Shown: positions 1 through 5,532, numbered from the stretch's first letter. The stretch: DNA of 5,645 nucleotides from Fimbriimonadaceae bacterium (GCA_022402505.1 JAKRSE010000386.1:1-5645); one strand, 5' to 3'. Notes: generated from the sequence alone by a model not told the origin. Program-made: numbers and translations.

Positions 1-1
1 T

Positions 2-679
2 GCCCTGAACCAGCTGAGGCGGTGCGAGCTGGAGGCGCTGGAGGTCTTCAACACCCGGGTCAACGGCGACATCGACTTCAGCAAGGCGATCACCCTGGAG
101 ACCCGAAACTCGGGGGTCCTCGCCCTGAACATGAGCCGGATGGCCGAGATTCCGGAGCGGGAGACCATCTACCAGGCCCAGGTCACGGGCGAATTCGGCC
201 GCGACACTCCCACCGACCACCACCTGGCCCTCAAGACTCGGGCCCGGGTGATGTTCGTGAGGAATGGGACGGACTGGGTGAACGGCACGCTCGGCACCGT
301 GATCGGCCTGGAACCGGGGGCGGTCTGGGTTCAGAAGGACGACGGTGAGACGGTGAAGGTCGAGCCGGTTTCGTGGGAGCGGAGCCGCTACACCTGGGAC
401 AGCCACCGCCAGCAGCTGCAGACTGAAGTGGCCGGAACGTTCATCCAGATTCCGCTCCGCCTCGCCTGGGCTCTCACGGTCCACAAGGCGCAGGGGCTCA
501 CCTTCGACGCCGTGAACCTGAACTTCAGCCAGGGGGCCTTCGCCCACGGCCAGCTCTACGTCGCCCTCAGCCGGTGCCGGACTCTGGAGGGACTTCGGCT
601 GGTTTCTGCGCTGAAGCCGAGCGACATGGTCGTCCACGAAAGGGTGCTGGAGTTCCACGGTCAGATGGGACTGGAGTAA
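2..679 (+). CDS. PIF1/RecD-like SF1 DNA helicase, C-terminal part (5' end outside window)
   Basis: The frame is open from base 2 to the TAA at 677-679, giving 225 visible residues; the N-terminal half with the Walker A and B motifs lies outside the window. Counting from the window edge, an SH3-like beta domain sits around residues 75-125 (MFVRNG, WVNGTLGTV, VEPVSWE). The typical C-terminal helicase block follows: LAWALTVHKAQGLTFD (about 154-169) matches SF1 motif V, and AFAHGQLYVALSRCRTLEG (about 179-197) matches motif VI with its arginine finger. This arrangement is characteristic of PIF1-like ATPases and the UvrD_C_2 domain of RecD-type helicases, which unwind DNA 5' to 3' using ATP in the cytoplasm. 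The gene ends soon after motif VI, so no extra C-terminal domain is present. The ATG at 131 is internal and is not the real start. PIF1 versus RecD2 cannot be settled without the N-terminus; the spacing of the C-terminal block favours a bacterial PIF1-like protein. Confidence 0.9.
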   Translation, partial: ALNQLRRCELEALEVFNTRVNGDIDFSKAITLETRNSGVLALNMSRMAEIPERETIYQAQVTGEFGRDTPTDHHLALKTRARVMFVRNGTDWVNGTLGTVIGLEPGAVWVQKDDGETVKVEPVSWERSRYTWDSHRQQLQTEVAGTFIQIPLRLAWALTVHKAQGLTFDAVNLNFSQGAFAHGQLYVALSRCRTLEGLRLVSALKPSDMVVHERVLEFHGQMGLE

Positions 680-710
680 GGTTCAAAGCCCGAGCCGCGT
701 AGCAGTCGGG

Positions 711-1904
711 GTGAGCCTGCAACTGGCCTTTCGGAGTCTTGTCGAATCCTGGCCGCGCACCGTCCTCTCCGCCCTGGGAATCATGGTCGCCTCCATCGCG
801 ATCCTGCTCCTGGTCAGCATCGGGCTGGGAGTGGAAAAGGACATCCGCGGTCAGGTCGATGAACTCGGAGCCAACGTCCTCGTCGCCGTTCCCGGGCGCG
901 TGGACCTGCAGTCGATGAGCTTCAACCCGAACATGGGCGGTCAGAGCTGGTTCCGGGAAGAGGATGCCGCCCGCCTGGAGACCGTCCCCGGAGTCCGCGA
1001 GGTGGCGACCCTCTGCTTCGCCGGAGGAGGAATCCGCGCGGGCGAGAAGGAGGCCTACCCTATGATGATCGCCACGACATCGAACTGGTTCGACATGCAT
1101 CAGGTCAGCCTGGAATCGGGCCGGCTCTTCACCGATGCCGAAGAGGACAAGCAGGTCGCCGTCCTCGGCTCGGTGGCCCGGTTCGAGCTGTTCGGCGAGG
1201 AAGACCCGGTCGGCCGCACGGTCCAGATCAACGGCGCCGACTTTCGCATCATCGGGGTCATGTCCTCGCAGGCGGCGGAATCGAGCCTGTTCAGCATGCA
1301 GTCCTTCCAGAACGTCGCCTACATCCCCTACGCCGCCCAGCGCCGCCTGAGCCCGGACATGCAGATCGACCGGTTCATGATTCAGGCCTCGCCGGAAGCG
1401 GAGCCCAAGTCGCTGGTCACCGGCCTGGAATCCCGGCTCGGCGAGCGGTTGGACCGCCAGCAGTTCTCGGTGCTCACCCAGGAAGACCTGCTCGGTCTGA
1501 TCTACAAGGTGATGGGGATCCTGGGGACCCTGGTGGTCGGGCTCACGTCGATCGCCCTGCTCGTCGGAGCGCTGGGCATCCTCACGGTCATGGTGATGTC
1601 GGTGAATGAGCGGCGCAAGGAGATCGGGGTGATGAAGGCGCTGGGCGCGACCCAGAGCGACGTGTTCCGTCAGTTCCTGTGGGAGTCGATCATCATCGGC
1701 CTGATCGGAGTCACGGCCGGCTTGGGCTTCAGCCTCGTCGTGAACTGGGGGCTGGCCACCTTCACCGCAATCAAGCCGCTGATGACGCCGGGTACGGTGG
1801 CTCTCGCCTTCGGCATCGGACTCGGAGTCGGAGCCGCCGCCGGCCTGATCCCCGCCATGCGCGCCGCCCGCCAGGACCCGGTGGTCTCACTGCGGAACGA
1901 GTGA
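711..1904 (+). CDS. MacB/FtsX-type ABC transporter permease
   Basis: A complete 397-residue protein. The architecture is that of type VII (MacB-like) ABC permeases: one N-terminal membrane helix (about 18-40, after the SWPRTVLSALGIM stretch), a large extracytoplasmic domain (about 41-262, MacB_PCD-like, with VLGSVARFELFG and DPVGRTVQINGADFRIIGV typical of it), then three helices (about 266-296, 324-349, 360-382). The coupling segment NERRKEIGVMKALGATQSDVF (298-318) between helices 2 and 3 and the tail PAMRAARQDPVVSLR are strong family hallmarks. Such permeases pair with a LolD/MacB-type ATPase and transmit force across the inner membrane to export substrates or extract lipoproteins; the substrate here is unknown. 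No ATPase gene is in the window, which is unusual because the two are normally adjacent. The start is a GTG, 31 bases after the helicase stop, with no clear Shine-Dalgarno sequence; it is chosen because it gives the usual short cytoplasmic N-terminus before helix 1. The internal ATG at residue 24 lies inside that helix. Confidence 0.93.
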   Translation: MSLQLAFRSLVESWPRTVLSALGIMVASIAILLLVSIGLGVEKDIRGQVDELGANVLVAVPGRVDLQSMSFNPNMGGQSWFREEDAARLETVPGVREVATLCFAGGGIRAGEKEAYPMMIATTSNWFDMHQVSLESGRLFTDAEEDKQVAVLGSVARFELFGEEDPVGRTVQINGADFRIIGVMSSQAAESSLFSMQSFQNVAYIPYAAQRRLSPDMQIDRFMIQASPEAEPKSLVTGLESRLGERLDRQQFSVLTQEDLLGLIYKVMGILGTLVVGLTSIALLVGALGILTVMVMSVNERRKEIGVMKALGATQSDVFRQFLWESIIIGLIGVTAGLGFSLVVNWGLATFTAIKPLMTPGTVALAFGIGLGVGAAAGLIPAMRAARQDPVVSLRNE

Positions 1905-1918
1905 CGGGGCCAGGAGTT

Positions 1919-1950
1919 CGACCCTCCATGCTCTGGTTCATGGAGGGTTG
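1919..1950 (+). terminator. Stem-loop terminator after the permease gene
   Basis: A perfect 10-bp stem (1921-1930 with 1939-1948, arms ACCCTCCATG and CATGGAGGGT) extends by a G-U and a C-G pair to 12 bp and encloses an 8-base loop. It starts 14 bases after the permease TGA. There is only a short TTGT tract behind it, so it is a hairpin with a weak U-tail. Position and stability suggest that it ends permease transcription. Confidence 0.6.
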
Positions 1951-2019
1951 TCAGGCGCCGTTGCCTGCAGTTCCCATCTCTCAGTCTTCAGCCTCTTTCG
2001 GTCTGACTCGAATGGGTGG

Positions 2020-2084
2020 CATGGTGAAGTCGCCCACCTTCCGCTGATCTTCCTTCCGGCATCAGCCAAGGCGACTTCGCCATG
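2020..2084. repeat. Long imperfect inverted repeat (15-base arms, one mismatch)
   Basis: The arm CATGGTGAAGTCGCC at 2020-2034 is the reverse complement of GGCGACTTCGCCATG at 2070-2084 except for one position, which would be a G-U pair in RNA read from the plus strand. Inside, GCTGAT (2043-2048) pairs with ATCAGC (2061-2066) around a 12-base loop, after an asymmetric internal bulge. The whole folds into a 65-base structure between two convergent genes. It could be a secondary terminator, a REP- or MITE-like dispersed element, or a structured RNA; one copy alone cannot decide. Confidence 0.6.
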
Positions 2085-2145
2085 AGTCCACGCCTCGCCC
2101 TGATGCACAGGGAATTGGAAGACCGATGTAGTGACAACACGAGAA

Positions 2146-2172
2146 GGGCCCGGACCTTGACGGTCCGAGCCC
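2146..2172 (-). terminator. Rho-independent-like terminator of the fasciclin gene
   Basis: CGGACC (2151-2156) pairs with GGTCCG (2162-2167) around a 5-base loop; after a single C/A mismatch, GGGC (2146-2149) pairs with GCCC (2169-2172). Read on the minus strand, it lies 26 bases past the fasciclin stop codon and is followed by the T-rich run TTCTCGTGTTGTC. This is a good intrinsic terminator shape for a GC-rich genome. Confidence 0.7.
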
Positions 2173-2198
2173 CTGCGATCCTCAGTGGACGAGTCGGT

Positions 2199-2714
2199 TC
2201 AGAGGATGCCGGCGTCCTGAAGGGCCTTGACGGCCTTCGGGGGCAGGATCACGTTGTTGATGACGTGGATCACGCCGTTGCTCGCCTGGATGTCGGTGGC
2301 CAGGACGACGGCCTGGTCGATCTTGGCCTCACCCTTGCGGCCCAGGCGGACCCGGGCGTTGGTGCCGTTGGCCATCTTCACGTGGCCGCGTCGCAGATCC
2401 TTCGCCATCACCTTGCCGGGGACGACGTGGTACAGCAGGACCTCCTTCAGCAGCTCCTTGTCGGCCAGGAGCGCGTCCACGGCCGGCTTGGGAACGCGGG
2501 CGAAGGCGGCGTCGTTCGGGGCGAACACGGTGAAGGGACCGGCGCTCTTCAGGGTGTCGACCAGACCGGCCTCGCCGACCAGGGTCGCCAGGGTCTTGAA
2601 GCTGCCCGCAGCGACGGCCGTATCGACCAGATCGGCCTTGGCGGTGGACTGAGCGATGCCCAGGGACATCGCAGCGAGAAGAGTGATGGTCAGAAGCCCT
2701 TTCTTCAGAAACAT
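2199..2714 (-). CDS. Secreted single-domain fasciclin (FAS1) protein
   Basis: A 171-residue protein with a signal peptide and one FAS1 domain. The N-terminus MFLKKGLLTITLLAAM is a lysine-tipped hydrophobic signal sequence; AKA at 25-27 is a likely signal peptidase I site, so the mature protein would begin at D28. The FAS1 domain fills about residues 28-171 and has both conserved boxes: H1 (FTVFAPNDAAFARV, 61-74) and H2 (ATDIQASNGVIHVINNVILP, 139-158), with the intervening YH motif (YHVVPGK, 95-101). FAS1 domains mediate adhesion or matrix binding; bacterial single-domain members are exported, and their ligands are mostly unknown. The frame stays open upstream to 2867, but that extension is low complexity and would bury the signal peptide, so the ATG at 2714 is the start; a weak GGGAAA lies about 11 bases before it. 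It is set off by hairpins on both sides and probably has its own promoter. Confidence 0.93.
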   Translation of the reverse strand: MFLKKGLLTITLLAAMSLGIAQSTAKADLVDTAVAAGSFKTLATLVGEAGLVDTLKSAGPFTVFAPNDAAFARVPKPAVDALLADKELLKEVLLYHVVPGKVMAKDLRRGHVKMANGTNARVRLGRKGEAKIDQAVVLATDIQASNGVIHVINNVILPPKAVKALQDAGIL

Positions 2715-2872
2715 GGTTTTGGAATTTCCCGGAGCAGTCGTTGCCGCTCCTCCCCCTGCTACAGCACCCGACCGACCGGTTGCGGCAGAAACATCACGAT
2801 AAGCTGATGAAACCGCCCCCTTTCGGGACGTTGGACCGATCTTCAGGTTCAAACGGGGGTGTGCCATGCACG

Positions 2873-2917
2873 CCCGCCTCCCGGCCGAGTCGTCTGGGAC
2901 TTCGGTCGGGAGGCGGG
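2873..2917 (-). terminator. Strong stem-loop downstream of the DinB-like gene
   Basis: CCCGCCTCCC (2873-2882) pairs perfectly with GGGAGGCGGG (2908-2917), and the stem continues inward to 2889/2901 for 17 bp in all with two G-U pairs, leaving an 11-base loop. It begins 10 bases after the DinB-like stop codon on the minus strand. No U-tract follows on either strand, so it may stall polymerase, protect the mRNA 3' end, or act with Rho. It separates the DinB-like gene from the fasciclin gene. Confidence 0.6.
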
Positions 2918-2927
2918 GAAGGGTGGT

Positions 2928-3395
2928 TCAGCTGATGGTGGCGACTTCGGCCGCCAGGGGACGGGTCATCTCGTCCAGGTGCATCAGGTCGTTGCTGAGG
3001 ATGAGGCCGACGTAGTCGCCGAGGGTGACCGCGATGCCGGAGAGGATGAGAGTCTTGCTCCAGTCGAGGTCGTGCAGGCTCTGCAGATACTCCACGGTCA
3101 TGAGGCGACGGGATTCGAAGACTTCCGCCTCGTGGAAGATGTCCTTGGCGTTCTTGTTCTGGAGAGCCAGTTCAAAGGCGTCGATCGAATCGACGGCCGA
3201 GCCGGGGTGGGTGTTGGCCAGGCGGATTCTTTCCAGAACCAGGGTTTCGCTGGCAGCCAGACTGGCGACGGTCTGGCGGGGGGTCAGTTGGGCGCCGGGG
3301 ATTTTGTCATCAAGCCGATCCGCGGGAAACACGCGGAGCAGCCGCTCCAGCATCCTCGGCGCAGCGGCGAGTGAGGTTACGAGTTCTCCTCTCAT
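2928..3395 (-). CDS. DinB-fold (DinB/YfiT-like) protein with incomplete metal site
   Basis: A 155-residue soluble, mainly helical protein with no signal peptide. The order of features resembles the DinB/YfiT four-helix bundle: an N-terminal helix ending at LLRVFPADRLDDKIPG (19-34), a conserved-looking helix PRQTVASLAASETLVLERI (39-57), a long middle part, then SGIAVTLGDYVGLILSNDLMHLDEM (119-143), matching the usual last-helix block ending in HDLHHLxQ. DinB-fold proteins usually hold a metal with three histidines and include thiol transferases and many damage-inducible proteins of unknown role. Here the first histidine is replaced by S45 (VASLAASE for VAHLADAE), and the HxxxH pair reads N135 to H139, so only one ligand seems to remain. 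The start ATG at 3395 has AGGA 10 bases upstream. The gene is divergent from the superoxide dismutase. Family assignment rests on pattern similarity alone; catalytic function is doubtful. Confidence 0.72.
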   Translation of the reverse strand: MRGELVTSLAAAPRMLERLLRVFPADRLDDKIPGAQLTPRQTVASLAASETLVLERIRLANTHPGSAVDSIDAFELALQNKNAKDIFHEAEVFESRRLMTVEYLQSLHDLDWSKTLILSGIAVTLGDYVGLILSNDLMHLDEMTRPLAAEVATIS

Positions 3396-3405
3396 CTCTT
3401 CTTCA

Positions 3406-3409
3406 TCCT
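3406..3409 (-). promoter_or_regulatory. Ribosome binding site of the DinB-like gene
   Basis: Read on the minus strand, AGGA lies 10 bases before the ATG at 3395, with a purine-rich GAAGAAGAG between them. This supports the chosen start. Confidence 0.55.
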
Positions 3410-3443
3410 ACTCCGATTCTGGGCCGGCCGGCTTGTGTTCGCA

Positions 3444-3458
3444 CCCGCAAGTTGCGGG
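3444..3458. promoter_or_regulatory. 15-bp palindrome, candidate operator between divergent genes
   Basis: CCCGCAA-G-TTGCGGG is a perfect inverted repeat of 7-base half sites around a single central base. It lies 48 bases upstream of the DinB-like ATG and 153 bases upstream of the dismutase ATG. A one-base spacer is too tight for an RNA hairpin, so a dimeric repressor or activator site is the more natural reading. I could not place convincing -35/-10 boxes next to it, so its target promoter is uncertain. Confidence 0.4.
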
Positions 3459-3569
3459 GTGTTTGTGGACATTTCCCTGTCTGATTCGACCGCGAACCGG
3501 AGCAACGCGGCCGGAAAAGGGCCCCGACGCCGACGATTCATCGATCCGGAACCGTAGGACCCTGAGGGC

Positions 3570-3594
3570 GGGCGGATGCAGGTCCGGTCCGCCC
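3570..3594 (+). promoter_or_regulatory. Hairpin in the superoxide dismutase leader
   Basis: GGGCGGA (3570-3576) pairs with TCCGCCC (3588-3594) around an 11-base loop. The stem buries the alternative ATG at 3576 and ends immediately before the GGAGAA (3595-3600) that could serve the ATG at 3612. It may influence start choice or mRNA stability; this is inferred from sequence alone. Confidence 0.4.
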
Positions 3595-3611
3595 GGAGAA
3601 GTCAAGAAGCA

Positions 3612-4217
3612 ATGGAAGTCAAACTCGTCGCCGTGCCCGAAGCCCTTCCGGAGAAGGTCTACAACACCGAGAAGGTCGGAATCTCCAAAGCCACCCACGA
3701 CGCCCACCTTGGACTCTGGAAGGGCTATGCGAACAAGACCAACGAGATCCGCAAGGCCCTGGCCGAGATGGAGATCGACCCGGCGGCGGCGAACCAGATC
3801 TACAGCCAGATCCGCGCCCTCAAGGTCAACTACGCCTTCGCCTATGGCGGCTACCTGAACCACAGCGTCTACTTCCACACCCTCGGCGGAGAGGGTGGCC
3901 CGGCCACCGGCAAGGCGGGAGACCTCATCACTGAGGCCTACGGCAGCTTCGACCGATTCGCGGCCGAATGGAAGGCGACCGGCATGGGCTCCCGAGGCTG
4001 GGTCTACCTGGGCTACGACCACGAGGAGCAGCGGGTCGCCATTTACGCGGGCGATTCCCAGGACACCTATCCGGCCTGGAACAACACCCTGGTCCTGGCG
4101 ATGGACGTCTACGAGCACGCCTACTTCCTGGACTTCCAGGCGGCCCGGATGAAGTACATCGAGGCCTACATGCAGGCGATCGACTGGGACGCGGTCAGCG
4201 CCCGCATTCCCGGCTGA
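3612..4217 (+). CDS. Superoxide dismutase, Fe/Mn family
   Basis: From the ATG at 3612 the protein has 201 residues, normal for the family, with no signal peptide, so it is cytoplasmic. It converts superoxide to hydrogen peroxide and oxygen with a mononuclear Fe or Mn centre. Predicted metal ligands are H32 (HLGLWKGYANKTNEI), H84 (YLNHSVYF), D165 and H169 (MDVYEHAYFLDFQ); Y39 matches the active-site tyrosine. Oddities: the first helix has HLGLWKGY instead of HHxKHHxxY, Y81 replaces the His of GGHxNHS, and DVYEHAY replaces DVWEHAY. G80, with Q150 in SQD, resembles the Mn-type Gln arrangement, but metal choice cannot be fixed from this. An upstream in-frame ATG at 3576 with GAGG 7 bases before it would add 12 residues; 3612 is preferred because the family usually starts shortly before the VP.ALPEKVY segment and GGAGAA precedes it, though 13 bases away. 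It is divergent from the DinB-like gene. Confidence 0.93.
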   Translation: MEVKLVAVPEALPEKVYNTEKVGISKATHDAHLGLWKGYANKTNEIRKALAEMEIDPAAANQIYSQIRALKVNYAFAYGGYLNHSVYFHTLGGEGGPATGKAGDLITEAYGSFDRFAAEWKATGMGSRGWVYLGYDHEEQRVAIYAGDSQDTYPAWNNTLVLAMDVYEHAYFLDFQAARMKYIEAYMQAIDWDAVSARIPG

Positions 4218-4228
4218 GCCGGCCTTGG

Positions 4229-4265
4229 GAGGGGATCAGCGGCGAAAGAGGCCCTTGATCCCCTC
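4229..4265 (+). terminator. Terminator hairpin of the dismutase gene, inside exoD coding DNA
   Basis: GAGGGGATCA (4229-4238) pairs perfectly with TGATCCCCTC (4256-4265); inside, a G-U pair and GGC/GCC (4241-4243 with 4251-4253) close a 7-base loop. It starts 12 bases after the dismutase stop and is followed on the plus strand by TTCC. Almost all of it lies in the last codons of the converging exoD-family gene, so it may act on both strands. Confidence 0.5.
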
Positions 4266-4895
4266 TTCCACCATCCGAATTCCGTCGGGGCCGTGCTGAA
4301 TGACGGCGATTCCGAAGGCGAGCATCGTCAGGGTCATCAGCAGGGCCGCGAGTACGCCGACCAGGGCGAAGAGGCCGTCTTCCTCCACCATGCCCATGCC
4401 GATCAGCAGGACCGAGCCTGAGCTGAGGGTGTTCACCACCGGGAGCGGCAGCAACAGAACGATCCCGCCCATGAAGATTCCCGGCAGAACGACGGCCCGA
4501 AACACGGTCGGCTTGAACCAGAAGGTCATGCGCGGCTTGGTCCATCGCTCAAAGAAGCGGCTGATCTTGATCATCGCCTCGACGAACCGGTTCTTCTTGC
4601 CCTCCGTCTTAAGCGGCCGCTTCGTGATCCATCCGGGCATGATCGGCGACTCTCGTTTGAGCAGAATCTGAAACGCCAGCCCGAGAACCAGCAGTCCGAA
4701 GGGAATCGACAGGCCCGGCGGCGTGAACGGAGCCGCGATCGGCAGGGCGATGAACACCAGAAGCAACCCGAAGCCCGACTCGCTCGCCTGCTTCAGAACG
4801 TCGCCCAGCGTCAGGTCATCTCGATCCGACTTGTAGGCGGCTTCGATGATGTCGGACAGCGGCGGACGCACGGCTTCGGCGGACACGACGGACAT
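4236..4895 (-). CDS. ExoD-family integral membrane protein
   Basis: From the ATG at 4895 the protein has 219 residues. It matches the ExoD family (exopolysaccharide synthesis, ExoD): the opening box LTLGDVLKQASESGFGLLLVFIALPIAAPFTPPGL (28-62), a second hydrophobic segment (about 61-79, ending LGLAFQILLKRESP), a basic amphipathic linker with FVEAMIKISRFFERWTKPR (104-122), then hydrophobic segments at about 132-152 and 172-200 containing LLPLPVVNTLSS and GMGMVEEDGLF. ExoD was first described in rhizobia, where mutants are affected in exopolysaccharide and alkali tolerance; the biochemical role is unknown, so the name should not be read as proof of polysaccharide synthesis here. A TTG at 4913 would add six residues and sit only 7 bases after the upstream stop; neither start has a strong ribosome site, and the ATG is preferred. 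It is last in a minus-strand operon, 25 bases after the AlkA-like gene, and converges on the dismutase with 18 bases between stops. Confidence 0.88.
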   Translation of the reverse strand: MSVVSAEAVRPPLSDIIEAAYKSDRDDLTLGDVLKQASESGFGLLLVFIALPIAAPFTPPGLSIPFGLLVLGLAFQILLKRESPIMPGWITKRPLKTEGKKNRFVEAMIKISRFFERWTKPRMTFWFKPTVFRAVVLPGIFMGGIVLLLPLPVVNTLSSGSVLLIGMGMVEEDGLFALVGVLAALLMTLTMLAFGIAVIQHGPDGIRMVEEGIKGLFRR

Positions 4896-4920
4896 TCTGA
4901 ACCGATTCCACAAACGGGCT

Positions 4921-5532
4921 TCAGCCCTTCGGGTCCGGAATGTCGGCCAATCGCCACAGCAGCAGTGAGGCGGCGGTCCGCCACGGCCTCCACGGCTCGG
5001 CCCGATCGATCATCTCGGCCTCGGTCGGCGAACGGTCCAAGGCCATGAGCCGCTGGAAGCCTCGGCGGATTCCCAGGTCCAGAGTCGGGAGAATGTCCGG
5101 CCGACCGAGGGTGAAGATCAGCATCATGTCCGCCGTCCAGATCCCGATCCCTTTGACCTGGACCAGATGCTCTCGCGCCTCCTCGTCGGCCATCTCGTGG
5201 ATTCGGTCGAGGGGGAGTCGCCCGTCCGCGACCCGGGCCGAGAGATCGAGGATGTACGCGGCCTTCTGGCGGCTCAGACCCAGGGCCCGCAGCTCGTCGG
5301 GATCGGAGGCAGCGCAGACCTCCGGAGCCGGCATTTCGCCTCCGAACCGGTCCAGAAACCGCTGCCAGATCGCCCCCGCCGCCTTCCCGGAGAGCTGCTG
5401 GTAGACGATGCTGGAGACCAGCCCCTGGAAGACCGACTCGTCGCGGTTCAGCCGAGGGCGGTCGGGAGCGTCCAGCAGCCGAGCCAGCTCCGGGTCACCG
5501 CCGAGATGCCGCCAGGCCTCCTCCAGGTTCAC
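4921..5532 (-). CDS. AlkA-like DNA-3-methyladenine glycosylase (HhH-GPD)
   Basis: A 203-residue cytoplasmic protein of the helix-hairpin-helix GPD glycosylase superfamily. SSIVYQQLSGKAAGAIWQRF (40-59) is the typical N-terminal domain helix of the AlkA/MAG branch. LVQVKGIGIWTADMML (123-138) is the DNA-gripping helix-hairpin-helix, and LPTLDLGIRRGF (148-159) carries the predicted catalytic aspartate D152. The C-terminal AEPWRPWRTAASLLLWRL (178-195) matches the conserved W-R-P-R-A-LWR tail. No iron-sulfur cysteines follow, which argues against endonuclease III or MutY. Length fits the short MAG1-type enzymes lacking the extra N-terminal domain of E. coli AlkA. Expected role: excision of alkylated purines such as 3-methyladenine in base excision repair. 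The start is a GTG at 5532 with GGAG 5 bases upstream; its GTGA overlaps the stop of the upstream aminopeptidase, implying translational coupling. The ExoD-family gene follows 25 bases later. Confidence 0.93.
   Translation of the reverse strand: MNLEEAWRHLGGDPELARLLDAPDRPRLNRDESVFQGLVSSIVYQQLSGKAAGAIWQRFLDRFGGEMPAPEVCAASDPDELRALGLSRQKAAYILDLSARVADGRLPLDRIHEMADEEAREHLVQVKGIGIWTADMMLIFTLGRPDILPTLDLGIRRGFQRLMALDRSPTEAEMIDRAEPWRPWRTAASLLLWRLADIPDPKG

Larger units (their letters stand above)
1905..2198. other. Convergent intergenic region with three hairpins, no gene
   Basis: These 294 bases separate the permease (plus) from the fasciclin gene (minus). Open frames crossing the region are tails of frames opposite or out of phase with neighbouring genes and show no recognisable protein. 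It holds the permease stem-loop, a minor 5-bp hairpin (CAGGC 1952-1956 with GCCTG 1963-1967), a long imperfect inverted repeat at 2020-2084, and the fasciclin terminator at 2146-2172. The stretch around 1969-2015 is visibly less GC-rich than the genes around it. Confidence 0.7.

Noticed and set aside
567..1100. Minus-strand open frame across the helicase/permease junction.
   Set aside because: It overlaps two well-supported plus-strand genes and shows no motif.
1..1904. Helicase plus membrane protein as a possible defence or mobile-element module.
   Set aside because: The permease is an ordinary MacB/FtsX transporter and the helicase fragment has standard PIF1-like motifs with no nuclease or effector domain visible; no other defence gene is nearby.
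2769..2782. CGACCGACCGGTTG upstream of the fasciclin gene as a possible operator.
   Set aside because: Only the central ACCGGT is truly palindromic; such 6-mers are expected by chance in GC-rich DNA.
2082..2807. Long open frame on the plus strand opposite the fasciclin gene (241 codons).
   Set aside because: It is the complement of a protein with clear FAS1 motifs and a signal peptide; its translation resembles no family, and long antisense frames are common at this GC content.
2715..2867. In-frame upstream extension of the fasciclin protein by 51 residues.
   Set aside because: It would place a low-complexity stretch before a textbook signal peptide; the extension has no export or domain features.
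3025..3858. 277-codon plus-strand frame spanning the DinB-like gene, the intergenic region and the dismutase start.
   Set aside because: It is Ser/Arg-rich, crosses both real genes out of frame or antisense, and contains no domain pattern.
3408..4118. Long minus-strand open frame opposite the dismutase gene (236 codons).
   Set aside because: The plus strand clearly encodes an Fe/Mn dismutase with all four ligands; the antisense translation is Val/Asp/Gly-rich and unrecognisable.
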